DNA from: Geodermatophilaceae bacterium
Lineage (GTDB): Bacteria > Actinomycetota > Actinomycetes > Mycobacteriales > Geodermatophilaceae
Assembly (NCBI GenBank): GCA_013695685.1
Contig: JACCZY010000081.1
Coordinates: 1 to 37,238, forward strand
DNA length: 37,238 nucleotides
Reading direction: 5' to 3'
The notes under the pieces are model-generated. The model saw only the letters and a list, made by a program, of their open reading frames with translations, made no database searches and had not been told where the DNA came from. This document shows, in pieces, positions 1-7,086 of this stretch; the stretch's first letter is position 1, and every line of letters starts with the position of its first letter. The position numbers and the translations under genes are program-made.

Positions 1-276
1 AGGCAACGGACGCCGGACGCGGCATGTGCAACCGACCGCCCGGCAGTCCCACGCGCACGATGGGCTCTACGAGTGGCGCATGAGCTTCGAGGGGCACCTC
101 GCCCACCTCGGCACCGATTCCTCCACCAGGGGCTTGCCGGCGATCCAAACGTCACAACGAAGTACCCGGCCACCGTCAGTAGCTCGACCAGCGTCCCGGG
201 GCTCGGCCAACGTCGATAGACCGACTGCCGGCCCACCGAGGGCTGCGCCCCGGTGCTAGGTCCTACGGTCTGCCAC
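1..276. other. no gene recognised
   Basis: A 77-codon open frame on the plus strand (26-259) has a low-complexity composition and resembles no family I know, so it is not called. On the minus strand short frames are broken by stops. The stretch may be decayed coding DNA like much of the next 4 kb, but nothing specific can be supported. Confidence 0.4.
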
Positions 277-615
277 ATGACCGACATCACGGGGTGGGCG
301 CACGTGACCCTGTCGGTGCGCCAGCATGACCTAAGCGTCCAGTGGTACTCAGACGTCCTCGGGTTCCATGCCCTTGCCAGCGAGACGACCGACCGGTGGC
401 AACGGACCCTCTGCCAGCACCCACAGAGCGGAGTGTCCCTCGTGCTGCATCAGCATGTTCCGACCAGTAGTGACGAGTTCGACGAGCGGCAGATCGGCCT
501 GGACCATGTCGCTCTGAGCACGTCAACCTTCGATGGCCTGCATGCCTGGGAGGAGCGACTGACAGAGATGGGTGTGCTGCACTCACCGCTCACGCTCCCG
601 TGCAGCGTTTCCTGG
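277..615 (+). pseudogene. VOC (glyoxalase/bleomycin-resistance) family protein, 3' end lost
   Basis: The start is taken at ATG 277. The N-terminal residues DITGWAHVTLSVRQHD and the segment WYSDVLGFHAL are typical of a VOC beta-alpha-beta-beta-beta module. A second half follows with IGLDHVALS and a helix ending near EMGVLHSP. The family normally closes with a strand of the FRDPDGIQLEFF type carrying the last metal-ligand glutamate. Here the frame loses homology after about residue 108 and runs on into the antisense of the convergent DUF6841-type gene, stopping at 813. It is therefore probably a broken gene created by a deletion or junction near 590-615. Sequence error cannot be excluded. The substrate is unknown. 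Confidence 0.6.
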
Positions 616-1020
616 TCACGTCGACGAGTGCACGATGATCGCCGAGATGCGGCGACCCGTCGGTCCGTCCGTGATGAGGTAGCTGGCCTCGAGCCTGCCA
701 ATCTGGGTGCCATCCGAGCGTACCCGGGAGAACTGCCCGCGGTGCAGTGCGCAGGAGCGGTTCAGGATGACCGTCTCGGAAGTGAGCTCTACGCTGCCGT
801 CGTAGCCCGCTGACCGCATGCCGTCGATCTGCTGCTGCGCGAAGGCCAGAACCTGCGCTTCGTCGGACAGCACCGTGGAGGCCACGTCAGTGCTGAGGAG
901 GAGCTGAACACCGTAATGGGCCAGCAGGCGCCGGCCGTCGTCCGTGTCGCCGCGTCCCAGTGCGACGAAGTCGCCGAGGTAGGAGGCGAGCCAGCGCTCA
1001 ACCTCGACGATTTCCATACC
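616..1020 (-). CDS. DUF6841-like (NTF2/SnoaL-type fold) protein
   Basis: A protein of about 134 residues, starting at the internal ATG (MEIVEVERWLASYLGDF). The longer frame from 1101 adds a proline- and cysteine-rich stretch that looks non-coding. It contains a helix-rich N-terminus, then VQLLLSTDVASTVLSDEAQVL, then alternating strands (SVELTSETVILNRSCAL, GTQIGRLEASYLITD, RRISAIIVHS). This is the layout of small SnoaL-like proteins grouped as DUF6841. I infer the family from this pattern. No catalytic residues are assigned and the function is unknown. It converges on the truncated VOC gene, whose frame reads through its 3' half in antisense. Confidence 0.55.
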   Translation of the reverse strand, partial: GMEIVEVERWLASYLGDFVALGRGDTDDGRRLLAHYGVQLLLSTDVASTVLSDEAQVLAFAQQQIDGMRSAGYDGSVELTSETVILNRSCALHRGQFSRVRSDGTQIGRLEASYLITDGPTGRRISAIIVHSST

Positions 1021-1236
1021 GCATTCTGCCTCCTGGCTCGGCGTAGGACTCGGCGGCGTCGTACACGGCTGGCACGACGGGCATTTGTCAGCGGTGACCA
1101 TGACGAAGCCAGCCGTTTCTCAGCTTGCTCCCCGGCCTATCGCCATTCCGGACAGTCGGTGTCACGTGGAGACCGGCCATCGGTACGAGCTGATGCCTGC
1201 ACGGTTGAGGCATCGATGATCTCAGTCGAGGTCTCT

Positions 1237-1271
1237 CACTGTGGTGAACTGTCGCATATCTTGCTACAGTG
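1237..1271 (+). promoter_or_regulatory. inverted repeat upstream of the Phd/VapC pair, candidate autoregulatory operator
   Basis: CACTGT at 1237-1242 and ACAGTG at 1266-1271 form a perfect 6-bp inverted repeat ending five bases before the antitoxin GTG. A further ACTGT lies between them at 1248-1252. Phd-type antitoxins repress their own operons from such sites, so this is a plausible operator. No footprint can be seen from sequence. Confidence 0.4.
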
Positions 1272-1275
1272 AGAT

Positions 1276-1524
1276 GTGACGAAGACCATCGCGCAGCGCG
1301 AGCTGCGCAACGAAAACGCGAAGGTGATCGAGGCTGTGACGGCTGGCGAAACCTTCGTGGTCACGCGCAACGGCGAACCGGTCGCCGAGCTCCGGCCGCT
1401 CCGGGCCGGCCGCCGCACATTCATCTCCCGCGAGGAGGTCGTGGCGCTGGCGGCAGCCGGTGTGCGGATCGACAGGCATCAATTCCGAGCCGACCTCGAC
1501 CAGGTGATCGACCAGGGACTGTGA
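1276..1524 (+). CDS. Phd/YefM-type antitoxin
   Basis: An 82-residue protein starting at GTG 1276. The N-terminus matches the Phd/YefM DNA-binding fold: a short strand, then the AQRELRNENAKVIEAV helix, then the GETFVVTRNGEPVAELRPL hairpin that defines the family. The remaining C-terminal part (from about residue 45) should wrap the partner toxin. It lies one base before the ATG of a PIN-domain toxin (stop 1524, start 1526), so the two form a classical operon. The usual role is neutralising the ribonuclease toxin and repressing the operon, probably through the inverted repeat just upstream. It looks full length. Confidence 0.9.
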   Translation: MTKTIAQRELRNENAKVIEAVTAGETFVVTRNGEPVAELRPLRAGRRTFISREEVVALAAAGVRIDRHQFRADLDQVIDQGL

Positions 1525-1525
1525 C

Positions 1526-1921
1526 ATGACATCCGGCCTGCTCGATACCTCGGTCGTCGTCGACTGGCACGACCCGATCGTTGTCACGGCGTTGCCGGAC
1601 CAGATGGCGATCTCTGCAATCACCGCTGCCGAGCTGACGGCCGGACCGCACCTTGCCACCACTCCGGCCGAAGCGGCGAAACGGCAGGCGCGGCTGCAAG
1701 AAGTCGAGGCGAATTTGGAACCGCTCCGGTTCGATGGTACGGCCGTGCGCAGTTACGGACTCGTGGTCGCGGCCGTTGTCCGCGAAGGACGCAAGCCGCG
1801 CAGCCGATTCGCGGACCTGCTGATCGCAGCTACTGCACACGCCAACGGTCTCGATCTATACACCCGCAATGGCGATGACTTCGCAGGACTAGAAGACCTC
1901 GTCCACGTCATCGCAATCTGA
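1526..1921 (+). CDS. vapC: VapC-type PIN-domain ribonuclease toxin
   Basis: A 131-residue PIN domain, typical VapC length. The acidic residues expected at the metal site are present: D7 in LLDTSVVVD, E36 in ITAAELTAG, D97 in FADLLIAATA, and the YTRNGDDF motif (N115, D117, D118). VapC proteins cut structured RNA such as tRNA or rRNA, with Mg2+ bound by these acids. The gene follows the Phd-type antitoxin by one base, so the two are co-transcribed. The frame is uninterrupted, and it is the first of two apparently functional PIN modules in this region. The RNA target cannot be predicted. Confidence 0.9.
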   Translation: MTSGLLDTSVVVDWHDPIVVTALPDQMAISAITAAELTAGPHLATTPAEAAKRQARLQEVEANLEPLRFDGTAVRSYGLVVAAVVREGRKPRSRFADLLIAATAHANGLDLYTRNGDDFAGLEDLVHVIAI

Positions 1922-2026
1922 TCGCCGAACAGGTCCGACCTGAGCCTGACACTGCGCCGGCAATCGATGTACCGGATCAGGCATGTGGCGGGCGTACACC
2001 ACGTTGATCGGAGGAAGTCAGCTGTC

Positions 2027-2254
2027 GTGGATCGAGTCGTCCGCTGTTACCGCTCAGCGCGGCGCCATCGCATCGGCACGGCCCACGCGATGGTGATCGC
2101 CTCCACCGAGCCGACGCATCTGCCGGCGTCCATTACCGCGGACGCCCGCCTGGTCTGGATTGGCGCTGGACGACCGCGCATCGAGCTGGAGATCGTGGCG
2201 CTGGACATCCATGACGCCGTCATCCACGTCATGCCGACGAGCCTGCGGAGGTGA
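2027..2254 (+). CDS. small toxin-like protein of a toxin-antitoxin pair
   Basis: A protein of about 75 residues. GTG 2027 is preferred because GGAGGA lies at 2010-2015 upstream and family homology seems to begin at YRSARRHRIG; a longer frame opens at 1967. The C-terminal pattern (ARLVWIGAGRPRIELEIVA, then VIHVMPTSLRR) resembles small BrnT/DUF4258-like actinobacterial toxins that end in an I-x-HxMP-type motif. The downstream gene overlaps by GTGA and begins like the matching antitoxin, which supports the pair. The family call is from memory of the pattern, and the mode of action is unknown. If the antitoxin is truncated as it appears, this toxin is probably inactive or poorly expressed. Confidence 0.55.
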   Translation: MDRVVRCYRSARRHRIGTAHAMVIASTEPTHLPASITADARLVWIGAGRPRIELEIVALDIHDAVIHVMPTSLRR

Positions 2255-2439
2255 CCTTCCTGTCTACGCCCACCAAGTACGCCGTCGGTACCGACGTCCC
2301 TGCGGTCGAGACCCTGCGTGACAGCGCCGGGCGGGTCGTTGATGACGCATACGTGGATGCCGCCGTTGAGGAGGCCATCCGTCAGGTCCGCGCGGCTTGG
2401 CCTCAGCCGGCCCGCCGGGTCGCCTTCTCTAGCGCCTGA
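2251..2439 (+). pseudogene. antitoxin gene, truncated after its N-terminal half
   Basis: GTG 2251 overlaps the stop of the preceding toxin gene by GTGA. The N-terminal segment (EVGTDVPAVE-like VGTDVPAVETLRD, GRVVDDAYVDAAVEEA) matches the start of antitoxins that pair with these small toxins. The family then usually has a GRPSLT-like linker, a strand of the RVAFR type and a helix-turn or ribbon-helix module. Here the frame ends at RVAFSSA after 62 residues, so the DNA-binding half is missing. A sequence resembling such a half is found immediately downstream on the opposite strand, which suggests an inversion (see findings). Confidence 0.5.
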
Positions 2440-2540
2440 CGGACCCATTCCGACCGTGAAGTCCCGGCGGCCCCGGCTGCGTGGCGAACGGATGCGTGCA
2501 GCTCACAGCAGATACGAACTCGAAGCCGAGCGCGTTGGCA
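2403..2540 (-). pseudogene. orphan ribbon-helix-helix antitoxin C-terminal fragment
   Basis: On the minus strand, reading toward 2403, the frame gives RVRICCELHASVRHAAG followed by AAGTSRSEWVRQALEKATRR and a stop. The spacing (strand, helix, AAG turn, SEWVRQAL helix) is that of an RHH/Arc-type antitoxin tail. There is no start codon or N-terminal half in frame directly upstream. The frame continues only into unrelated sequence. It overlaps the last codons of the truncated plus-strand antitoxin. Confidence 0.45.
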
Positions 2541-2824
2541 CGGGATCGTCACCAGGCTCGAGAACGACCTCGCTCGCAAGACCTCGGATCGTCGCCGTTC
2601 AGGGAGCGACCAACGCGCGTCGAAGCCGCGGTATCGCGGCGTCGCGGGACAGGACGACGACGGGCCGCCGGCCGATCTCGGCGAGATCCCCAAGGATCGC
2701 CTTTCGGTGCCTTTCATGTGGCCTCGCTGATCCAACCGAGTTCTCGTCTCGAGCAGTTGCGCGAACCATAGGGACCGAGAGAGCATTCGGGGAGGGTCGG
2801 CGCCGATGTCCGTACGGCTCAGCC

Positions 2825-3205
2825 GCCGACTACTCAGCTGAAGGTCTGCCGCCGCCACGGTTTCGCCGGTCAGGCCGGGGAGTGCGCGGGTCGCCTTGGT
2901 CGCGGCTACCACGGCGGGCCGATAGCCGAGGCTGATCGCCCCGCGGGCGGTTGAGTTCACGCAGATGTGGGTCATGAAGCCGGCAAGGATGAGGTCCTTG
3001 CCCGGACCGGACGCAGGCGCTGATCCAGGTCGGTGCCCGTGAAGGCGTTCGGGAAGCTCTTGACGATCACGGGTAGCCGTTGCGAGGGGAAACCTTGTCG
3101 ACGATCTTGCCGATGTCGTCCCGGATGTCGTACGGCCAGCCCGCTCCTGCGTCGTGCATGATCCGGATCATCAGGCGAGACCGAGTCAGAGACCACCAGG
3201 GGCAC
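2825..3205 (-). pseudogene. isochorismatase-family cysteine hydrolase, frameshifted remnant
   Basis: Three minus-strand frames must be joined to recover the family. One gives IMHDAGAGWPYDIRDDIGKI and VDKVSPRNG (about 3080-3170). A second gives PVIVKSFPNAFTGTDLDQRL (about 3015-3080). A third gives SGPGKDLILAGFMTHICVNS then TARGAISLGYRPAVV and ATRALPG down to about 2825. The FMTHICVNST segment carries the nucleophilic cysteine and is characteristic of isochorismatase-like hydrolases. At least two frameshifts separate the parts, and the N-terminal catalytic Asp region and the C-terminus are not recovered. It is a decayed gene; the substrate of the ancestor is unknown. Confidence 0.75.
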
Positions 3206-3340
3206 GCGATAGGCCGAGCATCTCCGTGTCAGAGACTTCCCCGAGGTGTTGGTCGAACTTGGATCGGGACATGGTGGTGAGCTTGTCGACAGCCGGTCTG
3301 CTGGTGAGGAGGCGCGAGGACGGCCCCACTCCGTACGAGG

Positions 3341-3740
3341 TTAGTCGGCAGCGAGGGCCTCGAAGCGCGCCAGCGGAACGACGTCCTTGGCCATGGTCGC
3401 CAGCGCGGGATCGACGGTGACGAGGGCGTCAGCTTGCAATCTGGTGACGGCGAGGTACTCCGCGTCGTACGTCGTCTCCCAGCCCTGCTCGCGCGCGATC
3501 CTCCAAGCGGTACGCCGCGAGACTCTGTCGCCGAGCAGCCGCATCTTCAGCTCAGTGAGACGTTCGTGGTGCTGAAGCGCCACCTCCTCGGTGAGGTCAT
3601 CCTGGCGTACGGCCTCCAGCAGCAGCGATAGCGCTTGGGAGCGAATGAGGTTCGGGGCAACGATCTGGTGCTTTGGCTGACCGGGACGCGCGTGGCGACG
3701 AGGTGCAGGAGGGGGGGCCGTCGATCACGTAACGAGTCAT
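3341..3740 (-). pseudogene. VapC-type PIN-domain toxin, frameshifted
   Basis: ATG 3740 gives MTRYVIDGP. The sequence then jumps frame to LLHLVATRVPVSQS and jumps again to KHQIVAPNLIRSQALSLLLE, followed by a good PIN C-terminus (LKMRLLGDRVSRRTAWRIAR, TTYDAEYLAVTRLQADALVT, VDPALA). The parts align well with full actinobacterial VapC proteins. The first break falls in a run of seven G/C bases (plus strand GGGGGGG near 3711-3717), where sequencing error is possible. The second break, near 3685, is not in a homopolymer. Upstream, DHKVERDRLADALRVPI ends in a stop overlapping the ATG (ATGA). It may be the tail of an antitoxin or the original N-terminus in another frame. Confidence 0.7.
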
Positions 3741-3847
3741 ATCGGCACCCTAAGTGCGTCGGCGAGCCGGTCGCGCTCGACCTTATGGTCGGAGACGGTT
3801 CCCCTTCTGCGTCGGCACAAATCGTTGGCGTTAATCCTTGGCCTGGG

Positions 3848-4252
3848 TCAGACCGGAAAGGTGATCAGCTGAATGAGGCAGCGCGGGCCGGAGGCACGAG
3901 CAAGGCGGCGGTCACCCGTGCAGAGCGGCCAATCGAGTGCCTCGGCGAGGGCGACATAGCAGGCGTCGTAGGTGGTCACATTCGAGCGTAGCTCGAACGC
4001 TCGATGCAGTAGTCCAACCGTGGGGAACCTGGCCACGGGAATGTCACCGAGGTCCTCGACGGCTTGCTCGAACCTCTCGTCGGTGATGGCCCCGGCGAGC
4101 CATCGACGCCTGAGCACCGCGGTCGTCTCCACGTCCACGAGATCAGGTGCGGCCAGTTCTCCGTGCGCGCGCAGCAGGTCGCGGGCGTGTCGGCCAGCCT
4201 GCTCGTCATCGCCGACAGCGTTGGCCAGCACGGAGGCATCGATGACAATCAC
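3848..4252 (-). CDS. vapC: VapC-type PIN-domain ribonuclease toxin
   Basis: A 134-residue intact PIN domain. Metal-site acids are visible: D5 (VIDASVLANAV), E42 (VDVETTAVL), D96 (TTYDACYVALAEAL) and D114 (CTGDRRLA). The length and order match VapC. The start ATG overlaps the stop of the upstream antitoxin by four bases (4249-4252), showing a translationally coupled antitoxin-toxin operon on the minus strand. It is presumed to cleave a specific RNA when the antitoxin is degraded; the target is unknown. It is clearly divergent in sequence from the other PIN toxin at 1526-1921, so these are independent modules rather than copies. Confidence 0.92.
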   Translation of the reverse strand: MIVIDASVLANAVGDDEQAGRHARDLLRAHGELAAPDLVDVETTAVLRRRWLAGAITDERFEQAVEDLGDIPVARFPTVGLLHRAFELRSNVTTYDACYVALAEALDWPLCTGDRRLARASGPRCLIQLITFPV

Positions 4253-4479
4253 CCGAATGGACGGTCCTCGGCCAGGTCAGCTGCCGCCTGAGCGAAACCG
4301 ACACGGCCGCCGCGGCGAGCGTTAATGCGCCGCAGGACATCATCGAGGGTGGGCGAGCCGGCCAGCCGGGTTAGCTCGGCAGTGAGGTACTGCTGTAGCG
4401 ACTGTCCTCGCTCTTGCGCCCGGCGGAGAAGTTCACGGTGCGTCTGTTCGGTGAGGTCACGCACGAGCACGTTCGTCAT
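4249..4479 (-). CDS. vapB: FitA/VapB-type ribbon-helix-helix antitoxin
   Basis: A 76-residue protein with a short N-terminal strand (TNVLVRDLTEQ), then two helices (THRELLRRAQERGQSLQQYL, TAELTRLAG), the ribbon-helix-helix arrangement of FitA-like VapB antitoxins. The C-terminal tail (about residues 42-76, with SPTLDDVLRRINARRG) would block the partner PIN domain. The four-base overlap with the downstream vapC gives coupled translation. Antitoxins of this type usually repress their own promoter. A weak AT-richer patch just upstream (4480-4500) could hold it, but no clear hexamers can be claimed. Confidence 0.88.
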   Translation of the reverse strand: MTNVLVRDLTEQTHRELLRRAQERGQSLQQYLTAELTRLAGSPTLDDVLRRINARRGGRVGFAQAAADLAEDRPFG

Positions 4480-4542
4480 GCTTGCATTGTGCTATCAGGC
4501 GGTGTGAGGCCGCAACTCCCCGATTGGCGATTGACGCTTCGC

Positions 4543-4875
4543 TCACTTCGGCGGCAGCGACCTGGCGTAGCCGACGCCGTGCTTGATCCAGCCCTTGAGC
4601 TCGTCGTCGGTCGCGTGTCCGTCGATGTCGATCCGCAGCCAGCCCTTCATCTGGCGTCCGCGCATGACAAACCGGCTCGCTCGTGGATCGGCGACCAGGG
4701 TGTCGGTCTGAGCCGGATCGACGCGCAGCAGGAGGCCACCCTGACCGCTTGCACTCACGGCCAGGTGCCCGGCCACCAAGAAAACCAGGCCGCCGAACAT
4801 AGATTTCTCGACGACTCCGGGCTCGCTGGCCAGAATCTCACGCAACCGATCGGCCATTCCGACGTCGTACGCCAC
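4543..4875 (-). CDS. TfoX N-terminal-domain protein
   Basis: A 110-residue protein. GTG 4875 is chosen because it gives VAYDVGMADRLREILA, the usual beginning of the family (MAYDxxLAERIRE); an ATG six codons later is the alternative. MFGGLVFLVAGHLAVSAS and LLLRVDP follow, then RGRQMKGWLRID and a C-terminal helix pair, covering the whole TfoX_N domain. The separate TfoX C-terminal domain of gamma-proteobacterial competence regulators is absent, as is normal for these stand-alone actinobacterial proteins. Their role is unknown; the name does not imply competence regulation here. It stands alone, between the TA pair and the CGNR gene, all on the minus strand. Confidence 0.85.
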   Translation of the reverse strand: MAYDVGMADRLREILASEPGVVEKSMFGGLVFLVAGHLAVSASGQGGLLLRVDPAQTDTLVADPRASRFVMRGRQMKGWLRIDIDGHATDDELKGWIKHGVGYARSLPPK

Positions 4876-4968
4876 GACCCCAGTATCCCGGGAGCAACAG
4901 ATGCTTGACACGCCCAGATGGCGCCGTTCGGCACCATCGCTGTGGTGCCGTACCACCCGTCCTCGTTG

Positions 4969-5532
4969 TCAGGTCACGGAGACCGAGGCGGTTGCCCGGG
5001 CTCTGCGCCGAGCGCGGAACGCGGCCACGTTGACGCGGTTCCCGCAGGAGGCGCTGCAGTAGCGCCGTGACCGGTTCTTGGATAGGTCGACGAGGACGTC
5101 TGAGCACTCCTCGGCGTCACAGACGCGCAGCCGGTCGAGCTCCTGCTGGCGCACGACGTCGACGAAGGCCATCGCCGCCTCCACGGCCATGCGGTCGGCG
5201 AGCGGCGCGTCCGGCGGTGTCGCGTGCAGGTGGTAACCCCAGTCGTCGTGGGTCACCAGTTGCGGAAGGGCACCGGCCTCCCGCAGCATGCGGTTCACGT
5301 GCTCGGCGACGTGGTCCTCGTCGGCCTGCCACAGCTCGCGTAGATGCGGTCGCAGTGCTCGAACCTCGTCGAGTTCGGCATGGTCGCCGCGCCGCGACCC
5401 GGTCCACCCCCACTGTTCGATGAAGGCGACGAGCGCCGCGAGGTCGGGCAACTGATCGCCCTCGGGCTGGTCGGTGTTGACGAGAGCGGCGGCACCGGCG
5501 AGAGCGGTCGCGGTGTCATGAGCGAAAGGCAT
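4969..5532 (-). CDS. CGNR zinc-finger / ABATE-domain protein, putative transcriptional regulator
   Basis: A 187-residue protein. The N-terminal two thirds is the ABATE (DUF1470) helical domain, with features such as ALVNTDQPEGDQLPDLAALV and the ELWQADEDHVAEHVN helix. The C-terminus carries the zinc finger: CDAEEC, then YCSASCGNRVNVAAFRARRR, with the signature CGNR. These proteins are thought to be sensors with a DNA-binding zinc finger. ATG 5532 is preceded by AGGAGT (minus strand) at good spacing. It is divergent from the EamA exporter at 5608, with 75 bp between them, so it may control that gene. The shared region holds a perfect 9-bp inverted repeat. Confidence 0.92.
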   Translation of the reverse strand: MPFAHDTATALAGAAALVNTDQPEGDQLPDLAALVAFIEQWGWTGSRRGDHAELDEVRALRPHLRELWQADEDHVAEHVNRMLREAGALPQLVTHDDWGYHLHATPPDAPLADRMAVEAAMAFVDVVRQQELDRLRVCDAEECSDVLVDLSKNRSRRYCSASCGNRVNVAAFRARRRARATASVSVT

Positions 5533-5533
5533 C

Positions 5534-5573
5534 TTGACTCCTTACACGGCCGGGCCTAGTCTCGGTAAGGAGT
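5534..5573 (+). promoter_or_regulatory. promoter with overlapping inverted repeat between the CGNR regulator and EamA transporter
   Basis: TTGACT (5534-5539) and TAGTCT (5557-5562) are spaced 17 bp and point toward the transporter. A perfect inverted repeat, ACTCCTTAC (5537-5545) and GTAAGGAGT (5565-5573), brackets the -10. The left arm also supplies the Shine-Dalgarno AGGAGT of the minus-strand regulator gene. The layout fits repression of both genes by one bound protein; this is inference. Confidence 0.5.
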
Positions 5574-5607
5574 GTAGAAGGTTTCGGTCCTTTAGAGGGG
5601 TGTCGGC

Positions 5608-6591
5608 GTGGTTCAGCGGTTCGCGGGCAGCGCAGGACTCGGCTTCGCGGTGCTGTCAGCGGCGACATTCGGCACATCGGGCGCCTTCGCCGCCAGCCTG
5701 CTCGAGGCCGGCTGGACGCCGGGCGCGGCGGTGACGGTCCGGGTCGTGCTCGCGGCGCTGGTGTTGACAGTGCCCGCGCTGCTGATGCTGCGAGGCCGCC
5801 TCGGGCAGTTGCACCGAGGGGCCGGCACCGTGGCCGTCTACGGCATCGTGGCGGTAGCCGGAGCGCAACTCTGCTACTTCAACGCCGTTCAGCACCTGTC
5901 CGTCGCGGTGGCGCTGCTGCTGGAGTACTCCGGTGCGCTGCTCGTCGTGGGCTGGCTCTGGCTGCGGCACGGCCACCGCCCGCGGCGGCTGACGATGGGC
6001 GGGGCGGCGGTGGCCGTCCTGGGGCTGACTCTGGTGCTGGACCTGCTCGGCAACACCGACCTCGACCCCGTCGGTGTCTTGTGGGGGCTCGGCGCCGCCG
6101 TGGGTCTCGCGACGTACTTCGTGTTGTCCGCCGGAACGGACGACGCCCTGCCACCCATCGTCGTGGCCTGGGGCGGACTCGCAGTCGGCGGCGCCGTCCT
6201 CGCCGCCGCTGGAGCGCTCGGCGCGCTCCCGCTCGCGGCGCCGCGCACCGACGTCACGCTGCTTGACACCGAGGTGAGCTGGCTGGTGCCGGCGCTTGGG
6301 CTCTCGCTCATTGCCGCCGTCGTCGCGTACGTCGCGGGGATTTTCGGGGCCCGATTGCTCGGCGCGAAGGTCGCCTCGTTCGTCGGGCTCACCGAGGTGC
6401 TCTTCGCCGTGCTGTTCGCGTGGCTGCTGCTCGGCCAGGTGCTCAGGCCGGTGCAGCTTGCCGGCGGCGTGCTGGTCGTCGCCGGAATTGCTCTGGTCCG
6501 GCTCGACGAGTTGCGGACGCCGCCGCCGGCAATAGCGCCGGTGGCCACGCCGCACCAGGACGTCCTGGCGGCCGAGCCGTTCCGCGGCTGA
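5608..6591 (+). CDS. EamA-family (DMT superfamily) transporter
   Basis: A 327-residue membrane protein starting at GTG 5608. Two EamA repeats are visible, each of about five hydrophobic segments. The first runs from FAVLSAATFGTSGAF to about residue 145, and includes the family feature ALLLEYSGALLVVGWLWLRH. The second starts near VGVLWGLGAAVGLATYFVLS and ends with EVLFAVLFAWLLLGQ and a last helix near residues 285-300. Members export metabolites or drugs by exchange or proton coupling; the substrate cannot be told. A short hydrophilic tail follows. It is divergent from the CGNR-type regulator, the most likely controller. The gene looks intact. Confidence 0.9.
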   Translation: MVQRFAGSAGLGFAVLSAATFGTSGAFAASLLEAGWTPGAAVTVRVVLAALVLTVPALLMLRGRLGQLHRGAGTVAVYGIVAVAGAQLCYFNAVQHLSVAVALLLEYSGALLVVGWLWLRHGHRPRRLTMGGAAVAVLGLTLVLDLLGNTDLDPVGVLWGLGAAVGLATYFVLSAGTDDALPPIVVAWGGLAVGGAVLAAAGALGALPLAAPRTDVTLLDTEVSWLVPALGLSLIAAVVAYVAGIFGARLLGAKVASFVGLTEVLFAVLFAWLLLGQVLRPVQLAGGVLVVAGIALVRLDELRTPPPAIAPVATPHQDVLAAEPFRG

Positions 6592-6620
6592 ACCCGCGGC
6601 GCCGGAAGGTGACCGCCTGG

Positions 6621-7086
6621 TCAGTCGTCGTCAGCCGCGCGTCGGAAGCCGGAAGGGCTACCGCGCTGACCGCGACACCGAGTACGCCGACCCAGAGTGC
6701 GAACGACTGGTGGGCGGCGTCGTTGCAGACCGAGAGGAGGCCGAATGCAGCCATGAGGGATGCGAGCACCACGACCGACAAGGTCTGTGTGACGGCGAAG
6801 AGCGGGAAGGCGCCGAGCACACAGGCGCGCGCCAGGTCGGTGCTCACCAGCAGCGGCTTGCGCCGCACCCTGTCGGCAAGCACGCCGACGAGCAGACCCA
6901 CCACGAGGTACGGCGCCCGCCGCGCTGCGTTGACCCAGCCGACGTCCGCGGCCGAACCGTCCAGGTTCACCACCACCAGGACCCCAACAGCCAGGGTGGC
7001 GATGTAGTGCCGAAATCTGAGATCGTCGACGCCGCCCAGAACCGGCGAAACCCGGGATGGTCCTTCAGGCGCAGCGGTTCGATCAT
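6621..7086 (-). pseudogene. MFS transporter with large internal deletion and a frameshift
   Basis: ATG 7086 gives MIEPLRLKDHPGFRRFWAAS followed by TISDFGT. The frame then slips by one base and resumes as YIATLAVGVLVVVNLDG, SAADVGWVNAARRAPYLVVG, LADRVRRKPLLVSTDLARA and FGLLSVCNDAAHQSF. This is the first three to four helices of a proteobacterial/actinobacterial MFS exporter of the macrolide-efflux kind. Directly after NDAAHQSF comes ALWVGVLGVAVSAVALP, apparently the last helix. About 250-300 residues of the normal 400 or more are missing. The start overlaps the stop of the VOC gene upstream (TGATG), so it was once the third gene of the methyltransferase-VOC-MFS operon. It cannot make a working transporter. 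Confidence 0.8.
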
